Below are positions 1-7,306 of a stretch of DNA of 64,000 bases, piece by piece. Location of the stretch: assembly GCA_009838915.1 (NCBI GenBank), contig VXQT01000013.1:379161-443160 (forward strand), given 5' to 3'. The notes beneath the pieces were generated by a model. The model was not told the DNA's origin. It searched no databases and was given only the letters and a program-made list of their open reading frames with translations. The translations under genes and the position numbers were made by a program. Every line of letters begins with the position of its first letter. Positions within the stretch are counted from its first letter, which is position 1. The stretch is from Chloroflexota bacterium. Its GTDB lineage: Bacteria; Chloroflexota; Dehalococcoidia; Bin125.

Positions 1-212
1 GGATGTCTGTCAACGATCGCTCCGGCAAACAGGCCGAGGACCAGGTTCGGCGCCATTCGCGCAGCGAGCACCGTGCCCAGCAAGACCGCGGAACCGGTCA
101 GCTCGTAGACCAGGACCGGCCGCGCGACCTGGTCCAGCCAGAGTGCGGCCGAGCGCAGGAAGATCGCGAGCCAGAGCACGCGATAGTCGCGCGACGCGAA
201 GGGCGAGAACAT
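1..212 (-). CDS. MFS transporter, N-terminal part (cut by window edge)
   Basis: The minus strand reads out of the window from an ATG at 212 with no stop, giving the first 70 residues. They open with FSPFASRDYRVLWLAIFL and continue through LTGSAVLLGTVLAAR and GLFAGAIVDR. This is the pattern of the first two membrane helices and loop of MFS_3/EntS-like drug and siderophore exporters, whose A-motif carries GxxxDR. A GAGG ribosome-binding site lies five bases before the ATG and supports this start. The substrate cannot be told. The gene runs away from the downstream RraA-type gene's 3' end with an 84-base gap, and both are on the minus strand. Confidence 0.75.
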   Translation of the reverse strand, partial: MFSPFASRDYRVLWLAIFLRSAALWLDQVARPVLVYELTGSAVLLGTVLAARMAPNLVLGLFAGAIVDRH

Positions 213-241
213 GCCCGCCTCACGACGGCGCAACGAGGCGC

Positions 242-257
242 GGCGCCGGCCGGCGCC
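242..257. repeat. 16-bp perfect GC palindrome
   Basis: The bases ggcgccggccggcgcc form a perfect palindrome between the RraA-type gene and the MFS gene. There is no T-tract, so a classical intrinsic terminator is not shown. It may reduce read-through or be chance in GC-rich DNA. Confidence 0.3.
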
Positions 258-296
258 TGCTTCCGCTGACTGGGGCGTTCGCTCCGAAATCGAGGA

Positions 297-1004
297 CTAC
301 TCCTCGTCGGCGTACGGCGCGCGGCCCTGCATCACGTTCAGCAGACCCTGGCGCGAGAACTCGTTCGACTTGGCGAAGTCGATGATCACGCGCTCGCGGT
401 CTTCAACCGCTTGGGCGGCTGCGGCGACCTGGGGCGCGATGTCTCGCGGAATCTCGCACACACCGTGCTGGTCGGCATGCAGCAGATCGCCTGGGTGGAC
501 CGTCACGCCGCCAACCGTGACCGGTTGGCCAATCTCAACGATGTGCACGTACGCGTGCGACACAAGTATCTCCTTGGACAGGAACTGGAATCCGAGGGCG
601 CGCACTTCGTCAAGATCGCGGACTCCGCCGTCGGTCACCAGACCGACTGCTCCCAGCGCCTTGTGAATGTTGCCGTTCACTTCGCCCCAGAACGAGCCGA
701 TCGGCGGCTGATCGAGATCCTGGATCACGATGATGCGCGGCTCGGGAATCGACTCGATGTGCGCCCACCAGTCTGGAGCCGCCTTGGTCTGCGGGTCATC
801 GCCCGGCGGAATCGAGGCGCGAATCTTGCAGGTCGCCGCGTAGCCGACGATCGGCTCCATCTCAGGGAACCGGCAAACGATGTCCGGCGTCATGAAGCCG
901 GTGGCTCGGCTGCGGATGTCGAAAGTCTCAATCGCATTGGCGATTGCCGGGGATGGCCAGGCGCGTAGCTCCGACAGTTGTGCATCGCTGAGTGGTTCGG
1001 TCAT
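297..1004 (-). CDS. RraA/HMG-aldolase family protein
   Basis: This 235-residue protein belongs to the RraA / 4-hydroxy-4-methyl-2-oxoglutarate aldolase fold. The signature GAVGLVTDGGVRDLDEV covers about residues 118-134, with the substrate-binding Arg129 and metal-binding Asp130 in place. A second typical segment, PGDLLHADQHGVCEIP, follows near residue 172. Members cleave HMG or oxaloacetate, or bind RNase E in enterics. In a catabolic neighbourhood with CoA-transferases, a lyase or decarboxylase acting on a 2-oxo acid is more likely than an RNase regulator, but the substrate is unknown. The ATG at 1004 has AAGGG seven bases upstream. A Crp/Fnr regulator gene lies upstream on the same strand, 70 bases away. 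Confidence 0.8.
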   Translation of the reverse strand: MTEPLSDAQLSELRAWPSPAIANAIETFDIRSRATGFMTPDIVCRFPEMEPIVGYAATCKIRASIPPGDDPQTKAAPDWWAHIESIPEPRIIVIQDLDQPPIGSFWGEVNGNIHKALGAVGLVTDGGVRDLDEVRALGFQFLSKEILVSHAYVHIVEIGQPVTVGGVTVHPGDLLHADQHGVCEIPRDIAPQVAAAAQAVEDRERVIIDFAKSNEFSRQGLLNVMQGRAPYADEE

Positions 1005-1074
1005 TGGGCACCCTTCACTGACTGTTGACGGAGCACGGCATTGCTACGGAAGCTAGAGGTTGGCGACGCGCGTG

Positions 1075-1800
1075 CTAGGGCGACAGCGAGTACTCGCGCT
1101 CGAGCGCCGCGCGATTGACGATCGTCACCCGTTGCCGGTTGACGTCGACGATGCGCTGCTTCCGCCACTGCTGCAACTGCTTGTTCACGGCGACGCGCGA
1201 TGCGCCGATCATGTTTGCAAGTTCTTGCTGCGACACCCGCAGGCCAATGTCGACGCCGTCCTCGGTCGGTTCGCCGTGCTCGTTGGCAATGGCCAGGAGT
1301 CGCCTGGCCAGACGGCCGGGCACGTCGAGCAGGTACGCGTCCTGGATCGACTGGTTGGTTGCGCGTAGGCGAGCGACGAGCACATCGATGATCGCTCGCT
1401 GGGCTTCCGGGTGCAGATCAAGGACGGAGAGGAAGTCGTGCCGGCTCAACTTGACCACCTCGGTGTCCTCGATCGTTGTGGCCGAGGCCGAACGGGGATC
1501 GTCGTCAAGGAGTGACATTTCTCCAAGCAAGTCGTACTTGCGATGAACGGCCAGGACAACCTCCCGCCCATCAAGCGACGGGATGTAGATCTTCACTGCC
1601 CCGGAGAGAATGATGTAGAGAGTCGAACCCTCGTCGCCCTCATGGAAGATGTCGGAGTGAGCCCGATACCTGTCGGGGCGCAGCCTGCGGCCGAGTTCCT
1701 CAAGCATCTGGGGCGGCATGCCGCGGAAGAGGACAACATTCCTCAACAGGTCGCTCGCCTCGTCGGTTCTATCGCTGGCAGACGATCGTCGGGTAGTCAT
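1075..1800 (-). CDS. Crp/Fnr-family transcriptional regulator
   Basis: This 241-residue protein has an N-terminal cyclic-nucleotide-binding domain (about 20-135), a dimerisation helix, and a C-terminal winged HTH_Crp domain (about 160-225). The phosphate-binding cassette is visible as GEMSLLDDDPRSASA (93-107), including the Gly-Glu and Arg-Ser pair that contact cyclic nucleotide. The recognition helix lies in SQQELANMIGASRVAVNKQL. The four Fnr-type cluster cysteines are absent, so it is a Crp-like rather than oxygen-sensing Fnr protein. The ATG at 1800 has GGAGAA seven bases upstream. It probably controls nearby catabolic genes such as the RraA-type gene downstream; its targets are inference. 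Confidence 0.9.
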   Translation of the reverse strand: MTTRRSSASDRTDEASDLLRNVVLFRGMPPQMLEELGRRLRPDRYRAHSDIFHEGDEGSTLYIILSGAVKIYIPSLDGREVVLAVHRKYDLLGEMSLLDDDPRSASATTIEDTEVVKLSRHDFLSVLDLHPEAQRAIIDVLVARLRATNQSIQDAYLLDVPGRLARRLLAIANEHGEPTEDGVDIGLRVSQQELANMIGASRVAVNKQLQQWRKQRIVDVNRQRVTIVNRAALEREYSLSP

Positions 1801-1927
1801 CTAAATTCTCCGCGTGCAGTCTAAGCGCTATTGCATAGACCGCAATTGTGACCGACTGACGGTGACGATCAAGCGGGGTACTTGCGTCAACACCCGCAGA
1901 GCTATCAGTCGAGCCGGACCTGCTCAA

Positions 1928-2122
1928 TCAGGCGTTGATGCGCACAGCAACATCAGCGTCGACGCCGAGGGCGGCGGCGGTCGGCAGCACAGGCGTGACC
2001 GTGCGCGTGCTGGGTGCCGACGCGTTCCGGGCCGAGCCACGGTCCGAAACTAGCGCCGCCGACTTCCATTCCCAGATGAGCCAGGCGAGACAAGCCAGGA
2101 TAAGCAGTGTGAGGATGAGCAT
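1928..2122 (-). CDS. Small single-span membrane protein
   Basis: This encodes 64 residues. It starts with a strongly hydrophobic helix (MLILTLLILACLAWLIW, residues 1-17), followed by a short basic stretch and a Ser/Thr/Pro/Ala-rich soluble tail. It matches no family I recognise. I chose the ATG at 2122 over one 15 bases upstream because AAAGG sits seven bases before 2122 and would lie inside the longer frame. Two LexA-like boxes (2147-2160, 2172-2185) lie 25 and 50 bases upstream. A tiny membrane protein under such boxes recalls SOS-induced division inhibitors, which is a hypothesis only. It is transcribed divergently from the crotonase gene. Confidence 0.5.
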   Translation of the reverse strand: MLILTLLILACLAWLIWEWKSAALVSDRGSARNASAPSTRTVTPVLPTAAALGVDADVAVRINA

Positions 2123-2146
2123 GGCGCTGCCTTTCAATCAGTCGTT

Positions 2147-2185
2147 AGCACCTGTGTTCTGCCCTTAAGTTAGAACATGTGTCCT
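2147..2185. promoter_or_regulatory. Two AGAACA-NN-TGTTCT-like operator boxes
   Basis: AGCACCTGTGTTCT (2147-2160) and AGAACATGTGTCCT (2172-2185) each lie close to the 14-bp palindrome AGAACA-NN-TGTTCT, two and one changes off respectively. On the minus strand a candidate promoter, TTGCAC, 18-base spacer, TAACTT, overlaps the box at 2172-2185. The other box lies just downstream of it, which is the usual layout for repression. The resemblance is to Gram-positive-type LexA sites (GAAC-N4-GTTC); the binding protein is inferred. Confidence 0.4.
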
Positions 2186-2244
2186 CTGTAGTGCAACCCA
2201 ATACGCTATGTCGAGTCAGCCGCCCGCCTGCGAGGAGCCTGCCC

Positions 2245-3051
2245 ATGGCCGAGACGATTGCGACAGAACAAGTCGGCCGTGTCGCGCGGATCGCACTCAA
2301 TCGACCGGAGAAGTTGAACGCCATCTCGCGGCAGCTCCAACGAGAGCTGATCGAGGCGCTCACGGAAGCGGAGCACGATGACGGCGTCCACGTGGCGCTG
2401 GTATCGGGTGCAGGGCGCGCGTTCAGCGCCGGCTACGACCTCGCAGGCGGCTCCGGTGTCGCGGCCGAGCAGGCGTCAGCGATCTCCCACGATCGCGACG
2501 GCCTCGAGGACCTGCTCCGCAACTGGTTGAAGATCTGGGATCTGCGCCTTCCGGTGGTTGCGAAAGTACACGGACATTGCCTGGCCGGCGGCACGCAACT
2601 GGCTACGATCTGCGATGTCACGTTTGTCGCCGACGACGCTCGGGTCGGCGCGCCCCAGCTTCCATTGGGCGCCGGATTCGTCGCCTCGTTCTGGGCCTGG
2701 CAGGTCGGCGCGAAGCGCGCCAAGGAGTTCTTCTTCCCGGTCGGCAGCATGATCTCCGGGGCGGAAGCAGCCGAGATCGGGCTGTTCAATCGCTCCCTGC
2801 CAGCCGATCAACTCGACCAATACGTTGATGATTATGTTGAGTTGGTCGCCAAGACGCCGAAGGAGATCCTCGTTCTGCAGAAGAGAGCGATCAATCGCAC
2901 CCAGGAAGTCCAGGGATTCCGCGAGGCTCTGATGGGCGGCGTGGAAATCGACTCGATCGCCCACTTCACCAATCCGATACTCGAGATGAACCGCTCCCTC
3001 AAGGAGCGCGGACTGCGCGCGACGCTCGATGACTTCCACCGACAGGAGTGA
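2245..3051 (+). CDS. Enoyl-CoA hydratase/isomerase-fold protein
   Basis: This 268-residue protein has the crotonase fold. It shows the CoA-binding and oxyanion-hole segment GAGRAFSAGYDLAGG (about 55-69) and the second oxyanion segment GHCLAGGTQLATICD (110-124). In rat crotonase the two catalytic acids sit in GGGCELA and QPEILLG. Here both equivalent positions are glutamine (Gln118, Gln139), so ordinary hydratase chemistry is unlikely. A different reaction of the superfamily (isomerase, hydrolase, decarboxylase or dehalogenase type) or binding alone is possible. The ATG at 2245 has GAGGAG eight bases upstream, which rules out an earlier in-frame start at 2179. The next gene overlaps its 3' end. 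Confidence 0.85.
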   Translation: MAETIATEQVGRVARIALNRPEKLNAISRQLQRELIEALTEAEHDDGVHVALVSGAGRAFSAGYDLAGGSGVAAEQASAISHDRDGLEDLLRNWLKIWDLRLPVVAKVHGHCLAGGTQLATICDVTFVADDARVGAPQLPLGAGFVASFWAWQVGAKRAKEFFFPVGSMISGAEAAEIGLFNRSLPADQLDQYVDDYVELVAKTPKEILVLQKRAINRTQEVQGFREALMGGVEIDSIAHFTNPILEMNRSLKERGLRATLDDFHRQE

Positions 3052-3520
3052 GCGCAAGGAAGAGCCGACGACCCTCGAAGAGGCGAACCTGCCGCTCGAT
3101 CACGCGGCGCTGCTCTTTGCCATCGCCGACGGCCTGTGCAGCATCGGCCAACTGCGGGCCGGCGACCGCGCGGGACAGTTTTCGATCTTCAACTTCCTGA
3201 TCCGCTGCGCGCCCGACGTGGAGTACCCGTCGCCCGACGACCGCGTCACCTATGCGGTCCTGATGCAGGCTGGCATCGTCCGCCGGCACGGTTGGTACGC
3301 GCACTTCTGGGTAGCTGACGACGATCGGCCCATGCGGATCGCCTTGCCCGCGCCAATCAGCAAGGGGTGGCACTGGCATGACGATATGGTCGAGATCAGC
3401 CGACGCTTCGCGCAGTCGGAGGGCTGGATCCAGGCAGTCGGCGAGAGCGTGGACGACCACTTGGCGAGGTTTGCCGAATCGTTGCGATCTGCCGAGATTG
3501 TCAGATCAGCGAAGGGGTAG
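3029..3520 (+). CDS. Conserved-looking hypothetical protein
   Basis: This encodes 163 residues of unrecognised function. Composition and codon use look genuine. It has a charged N-terminus, a central segment with GQFSIFNFLIRCAPDVEYP, a Trp/His-rich stretch (HGWYAHFWV and SKGWHWHDDMVEI), and no membrane helix or signal peptide. Its ATG lies inside the end of the crotonase gene (23-base overlap) with no ribosome-binding site, which suggests translational coupling and a shared job. It may be an accessory subunit or a small aromatic-acid-binding protein; no function can be assigned. Its last 20 bases overlap the 3' end of the convergent CoA-transferase gene. Confidence 0.6.
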   Translation: MTSTDRSERKEEPTTLEEANLPLDHAALLFAIADGLCSIGQLRAGDRAGQFSIFNFLIRCAPDVEYPSPDDRVTYAVLMQAGIVRRHGWYAHFWVADDDRPMRIALPAPISKGWHWHDDMVEISRRFAQSEGWIQAVGESVDDHLARFAESLRSAEIVRSAKG

Positions 3521-4787
3521 CAGGCATCTCGGAGGCCAGCGGAATCCCTTCCGGCCGGGAAGCGATGACTCCTGCGGTTTCGAGCGCCGCCTGTTCCGCC
3601 TGTGGAATGCCGAGCAGGCCCCCGAGGATCTCAGCGTTGTGCTGGCCGAAGTCGGGAGCGGGGCCGACGATACACGGGTCCCCGCCGTGGGTTCTCCAGA
3701 GCCAACCGTGCGCCACCCAGATGCCGACCTCCGGATGTCGAATCGGCTCGTAGAATCCGCGCGCCTGCAGGTGCGGATCACGCAGTACCTCCAGCATCTT
3801 CCAGACCGGTGAGGCCGGCACTCGCTCGGCGTGCAGCGCGGCGAAGGCGTCGGTCTTGGACCGCTCGCTGGTCCATGCGGCGACCAGCTCATCCAGCTCG
3901 ATGCGGTGCTCCCAGCGCAGGATCTGGTCCGAGAACTCGGCCCGCTCGGCCCACTGCGGCGCGCCCATTGCCCGTTTCAGGGCCTCCCATTCTCCGTCCG
4001 TGCGCACGCAGATGGCGATCCAGTCGTCATCGCCGGCACAGGGATAGACGTTGTGTGGCGACATCCAGTCGTGACCGGTGCCCATGTGCTCGGGCAGGCG
4101 GCGATTCATCGACCAGTCCATGTAGAACTCGCCCAGCAGCGTCGACATCACCTCACGCTGGGCGAGATCGATGTACTGTCCCTTGCCGGTGCGCTTGCGC
4201 TGAATCAGGGCCGTCGCAACGGCCGCCGCGGCGCAAATGCCCGCGATCGGATCCCCGTAAGAAATGCCGCTCTTGTACGGAACGCCGTCGTCGCCGTAGC
4301 CGGAAGTCGAGGTCATGCCGCTCATCATCTCGATGATCGGCCCGTAGCCAACGGCGTCCTGCTCCGGCCCGGTCTTGCCGAATCCGGCCATGCCGACGAC
4401 GATGATGTCCTCCCGTTGCTCGCGCAACCACTCGTAAGACAGGCCCAGGTTGTCCATCACGTCGGTGCGGTAGTTCTCAATGACGACGTCGCAGTGGGCC
4501 AGCAGTCTCGAGAAGACCGCCTTGCCCTCGTCGGAGGCAAGATCTAGCGAAAGCGACTTCTTGTTGCGGCTGTACTCGTGGAAGTAGAAGTTGGTGTTCC
4601 ACCAGTGCTCACCGGGCGCCACCGGCGGCGGCAGCAACGTGCGGATGTTGTCCCAGGCGCGGGGCGATTCGATTTTGATCACCTCGGCGCCCTGATCGGC
4701 GAGAATCTTCGCGCCGTACGGACCCGCCCAGATCATCGTCAGGTCGGCGACGCGGATGCCGCTCAGAGGACGGCCAGGATCAAACAT
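3501..4787 (-). CDS. Family III CoA-transferase (CaiB/BaiF)
   Basis: This 428-residue protein has full length for the family. The N-terminal Rossmann part shows GIRVADLTMIWAGPYGAKIL and the GAEVIKIESP segment. The central GMAGFGKTGPE motif matches the usual GFGQTGP. The catalytic position that carries the acyl-CoA anhydride (Asp169 in formyl-CoA transferase) is Glu212 in GQYIDLAQREVM, a substitution common in uncharacterised members. It moves CoA between a donor acyl-CoA and a carboxylic acid; the acid is not identifiable. It overlaps the upstream CoA-transferase by one base (TGATG), so the two are probably co-translated and may form a heteromer. Confidence 0.9.
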   Translation of the reverse strand: MFDPGRPLSGIRVADLTMIWAGPYGAKILADQGAEVIKIESPRAWDNIRTLLPPPVAPGEHWWNTNFYFHEYSRNKKSLSLDLASDEGKAVFSRLLAHCDVVIENYRTDVMDNLGLSYEWLREQREDIIVVGMAGFGKTGPEQDAVGYGPIIEMMSGMTSTSGYGDDGVPYKSGISYGDPIAGICAAAAVATALIQRKRTGKGQYIDLAQREVMSTLLGEFYMDWSMNRRLPEHMGTGHDWMSPHNVYPCAGDDDWIAICVRTDGEWEALKRAMGAPQWAERAEFSDQILRWEHRIELDELVAAWTSERSKTDAFAALHAERVPASPVWKMLEVLRDPHLQARGFYEPIRHPEVGIWVAHGWLWRTHGGDPCIVGPAPDFGQHNAEILGGLLGIPQAEQAALETAGVIASRPEGIPLASEMPATPSLI

Positions 4788-6010
4788 CAGATGGCATCCA
4801 GTTCCCGCAGGCGGACCAGGTCTTCGCGCTCGTAGCCCAGCTCCCCGTGAATGACCTCCATGTTGTGTTCGCCCAGGCGCGGCGCGCGGCCCATCTTCCA
4901 GTCGTGAACGCTGCTCAGCCAGAGCCGGCCTGGATAGGTCAGGGAACCCGCATCTGCGTGGTCGAGCGTGGCGAAGAAGTCGCGGCTCTGCAGGTGTTCC
5001 GAGTTGGTCAGGTCCTCGACGGTGGCGACGAAGCCAAACGGAACTCGATGCTCGATTCCGAGTTCCAGCAGTCCCTGCCGCGTCTGTCCGGCGAACCAGC
5101 TGTACATGATCGCCATCAGCTCATCGTTGTTGAGCAGTCGCTGGCCGGGGTCGGAGAATCGTTCGTCCTGTAATTCCTCGAGCCCGACTGCCTGGGCGAA
5201 TGCGGGATAGTTGCGCGGCAGCGCGCAGATGCCGCCGTAGCCGTCGGCCACTTCGTATACCCCCCAGAGCGCGTTGAGATTGTTGCCCGAACGCTGCGCC
5301 TCGATACCAAGCTGCGACGCCCGCGTATGGAACGCCTCGGCCATGCCCGCATAGGTCTCCTGCACGGAGAGGTCGATGTACGACCCCTGTCCGTGCATGA
5401 CCGCGCCGTAGTACGCGCCCGTGATCGCCGCGAATGCGTTGAGCCCGGCCTGATAGGACGGCTGCGATCCGCCGTTCTTCAGCGGATGGCGCTCGGGATG
5501 GCCGGTCAGCCACATCTGTCCCGAAGCGGCGTAGAGCGTTAACTCGGTCGCCGGGAGATTGGCGTTCGGTCCGGTCTGCCCGAACGGCGTGATCGAGATC
5601 ATGACCAGGGCATCGTTGCCCGCTGATAGCTCCGAGTAGCCCAGGTGGTGCGATGCCAGGTATCCGGGATCAAACGACTCAATCACAATCTCGGCGGACT
5701 GCGCCAGTTCGCGCAGGATCTCGCGTCCGTCGGAAGTCTCGAGGTTGAGTGTGACCGAGCGCTTGTCGCCGTTCAGGTAGAGAAACAGCCCGCTAGTTTC
5801 ATCGCTCGGGAGATCGTTGGGCCAGGGCCCAAAGGCCCGCGACGGGTCGCCGGTCGTCCGTTCCACTTTGACGACATCTGCGCCGAGGGCCGCCAGCCAA
5901 CGACTGGCGTATGGTCCCGATATGCCTTCGGCCAGTTCGAGCACCCTGATGCCGTCGAACGGACGATCCATGGGCTGCTGTTCGTCCTGGCCCTGTTGCT
6001 GCTCGCTCAT
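4787..6010 (-). CDS. Family III CoA-transferase (CaiB/BaiF)
   Basis: This 407-residue protein is the first gene of a two-gene unit with the CoA-transferase downstream. It shows GIRVLELAEGISGPYASRWL, GADVVKVERTTGDP, and TPFGQTGPNA in the central region. The catalytic residue is Glu218 in YIDLSVQETYAG. An unusual Gln/Glu-rich leader (residues 2-13) precedes the fold. A second ATG at residue 14 would remove it, but neither start has a good ribosome-binding site. The gene diverges from another CoA-transferase pair across only 48 bases, so one regulatory region may serve both units. Confidence 0.9.
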   Translation of the reverse strand: MSEQQQGQDEQQPMDRPFDGIRVLELAEGISGPYASRWLAALGADVVKVERTTGDPSRAFGPWPNDLPSDETSGLFLYLNGDKRSVTLNLETSDGREILRELAQSAEIVIESFDPGYLASHHLGYSELSAGNDALVMISITPFGQTGPNANLPATELTLYAASGQMWLTGHPERHPLKNGGSQPSYQAGLNAFAAITGAYYGAVMHGQGSYIDLSVQETYAGMAEAFHTRASQLGIEAQRSGNNLNALWGVYEVADGYGGICALPRNYPAFAQAVGLEELQDERFSDPGQRLLNNDELMAIMYSWFAGQTRQGLLELGIEHRVPFGFVATVEDLTNSEHLQSRDFFATLDHADAGSLTYPGRLWLSSVHDWKMGRAPRLGEHNMEVIHGELGYEREDLVRLRELDAI

Positions 6011-6058
6011 CGCCAGCAGTCTATGAGCAGACCCGACTGCGTTCTAGACTGAGCGGGC

Positions 6059-7306
6059 ATGACCACGCAATCCACGAAGTCCTCAACACCAGCCGAGGCA
6101 TCGGGTCCGCCGCTGCTTGAGGGCATACGCGTGGTCGAGCTGGCCGAGGACATCGCCGGACCGTTTGCAGCCAAGCTCCTGGCCGATGCGGGCGCAGAGA
6201 CGATCAAGGTGGAGTCGCCCGGCGGCGACGCCGCGAGGCGGACCGCACCGTTTGCGGATCCTGGGCCGCATCGGGAGACGTCCACCACCTGGCTTGCCTT
6301 CAACACCTCCAAGCGCAGCGTCGTGCTGGATCTGGCATCCGCCGCAGGCCGGCGGTTGCTGCACGAGCTGATCTCGAACGCGGACGTGTTCGTCACCGAT
6401 CGCACTCCGCAGCAACTGGAAGATCTGGACCTGAATCCGCATGACCTCCGTGAACGGCTGCCGCAACTGATCATCGCCGCAGTGACGCCGTTTGGGCTGA
6501 TCGGCGGCGCCAGCGAGTGGCCCTCGACCGCGCTCACGCGGGCGCACGCCTCCGGCTCGGCCGCCGGCGTTCGCCGCAACCTCGGCGCGAGCGCCGCTCC
6601 CCCGCTGATGGCAGGCGCCAATGTGCACGAGGCCGACGGCGGCACGGCCCTGGCCCTGGCCACGTGGGCGGCGCTGATCGTCCGCGACCGCGACGGTCAC
6701 GGGCAGATCGTCGATGTCTCCTCGGTCGAGGCGATGATGAACATGGACCGAGTCGACATCTCGATCGCGCACAACGACGGCGGACCGCCGCCGATGCCGC
6801 CGCGCAAGGGCGGCAGCGCCTTTGGCGGTCGACTCGAGTGCGCCGACGGCCATCTGATCGCCGTGACGCCGCAGGCGCACCAATGGGCGGGGCTGATCAA
6901 GGCGATGGGCGATCCGGACTGGGCCCACGACGCGGACGGCAATCTGATCGACCGTTTGCAACTCGGCGAGGAGGCGGCCGAAGCGATCGAGGAGTGGGCC
7001 GGCGCGAGGACGCGTGACGAAGTCTTTCGCGCGCTCCAGGTCAACAGCGCGCCGGCCGGTCCCGTATTGCGCCCATCGGAAGTGATGGACTCGGAGCAGA
7101 TGCAGGTCCGCGAGTTCTTCGACGTGCTCGAGCATCCAATCGCCGCCGACGCTCGCTATCCGCAGTTTGCCGCCCGCTGGAACCGAGCCGGCCGGCCTAC
7201 TCGCACGGCTGCGCCGCTGCTCGGTTCGGCGTCCACCGACGCCATGCGCAACCATCTCCATCCCTGGACCCCGGTCCAGGCCCGACGAGCTGGAGTGATC
7301 GGATGA
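6059..7306 (+). CDS. Family III CoA-transferase (CaiB/BaiF)
   Basis: This 415-residue protein is recognised by GIRVVELAEDIAGPFAAKLL, GAETIKVESPGGDAAR and TPFGLIGG. The family's catalytic acid is Glu224 in GQIVDVSSVEAM. The TGP of the central loop is replaced by IGG, a departure from its neighbours that may change the acid pocket. The ATG at 6059 has no clear ribosome-binding site; TAGACT lies eight bases before it, so a leaderless message is possible. It overlaps the next CoA-transferase gene by four bases (ATGA) and diverges from the 4787-6010 gene. Confidence 0.9.
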   Translation: MTTQSTKSSTPAEASGPPLLEGIRVVELAEDIAGPFAAKLLADAGAETIKVESPGGDAARRTAPFADPGPHRETSTTWLAFNTSKRSVVLDLASAAGRRLLHELISNADVFVTDRTPQQLEDLDLNPHDLRERLPQLIIAAVTPFGLIGGASEWPSTALTRAHASGSAAGVRRNLGASAAPPLMAGANVHEADGGTALALATWAALIVRDRDGHGQIVDVSSVEAMMNMDRVDISIAHNDGGPPPMPPRKGGSAFGGRLECADGHLIAVTPQAHQWAGLIKAMGDPDWAHDADGNLIDRLQLGEEAAEAIEEWAGARTRDEVFRALQVNSAPAGPVLRPSEVMDSEQMQVREFFDVLEHPIAADARYPQFAARWNRAGRPTRTAAPLLGSASTDAMRNHLHPWTPVQARRAGVIG

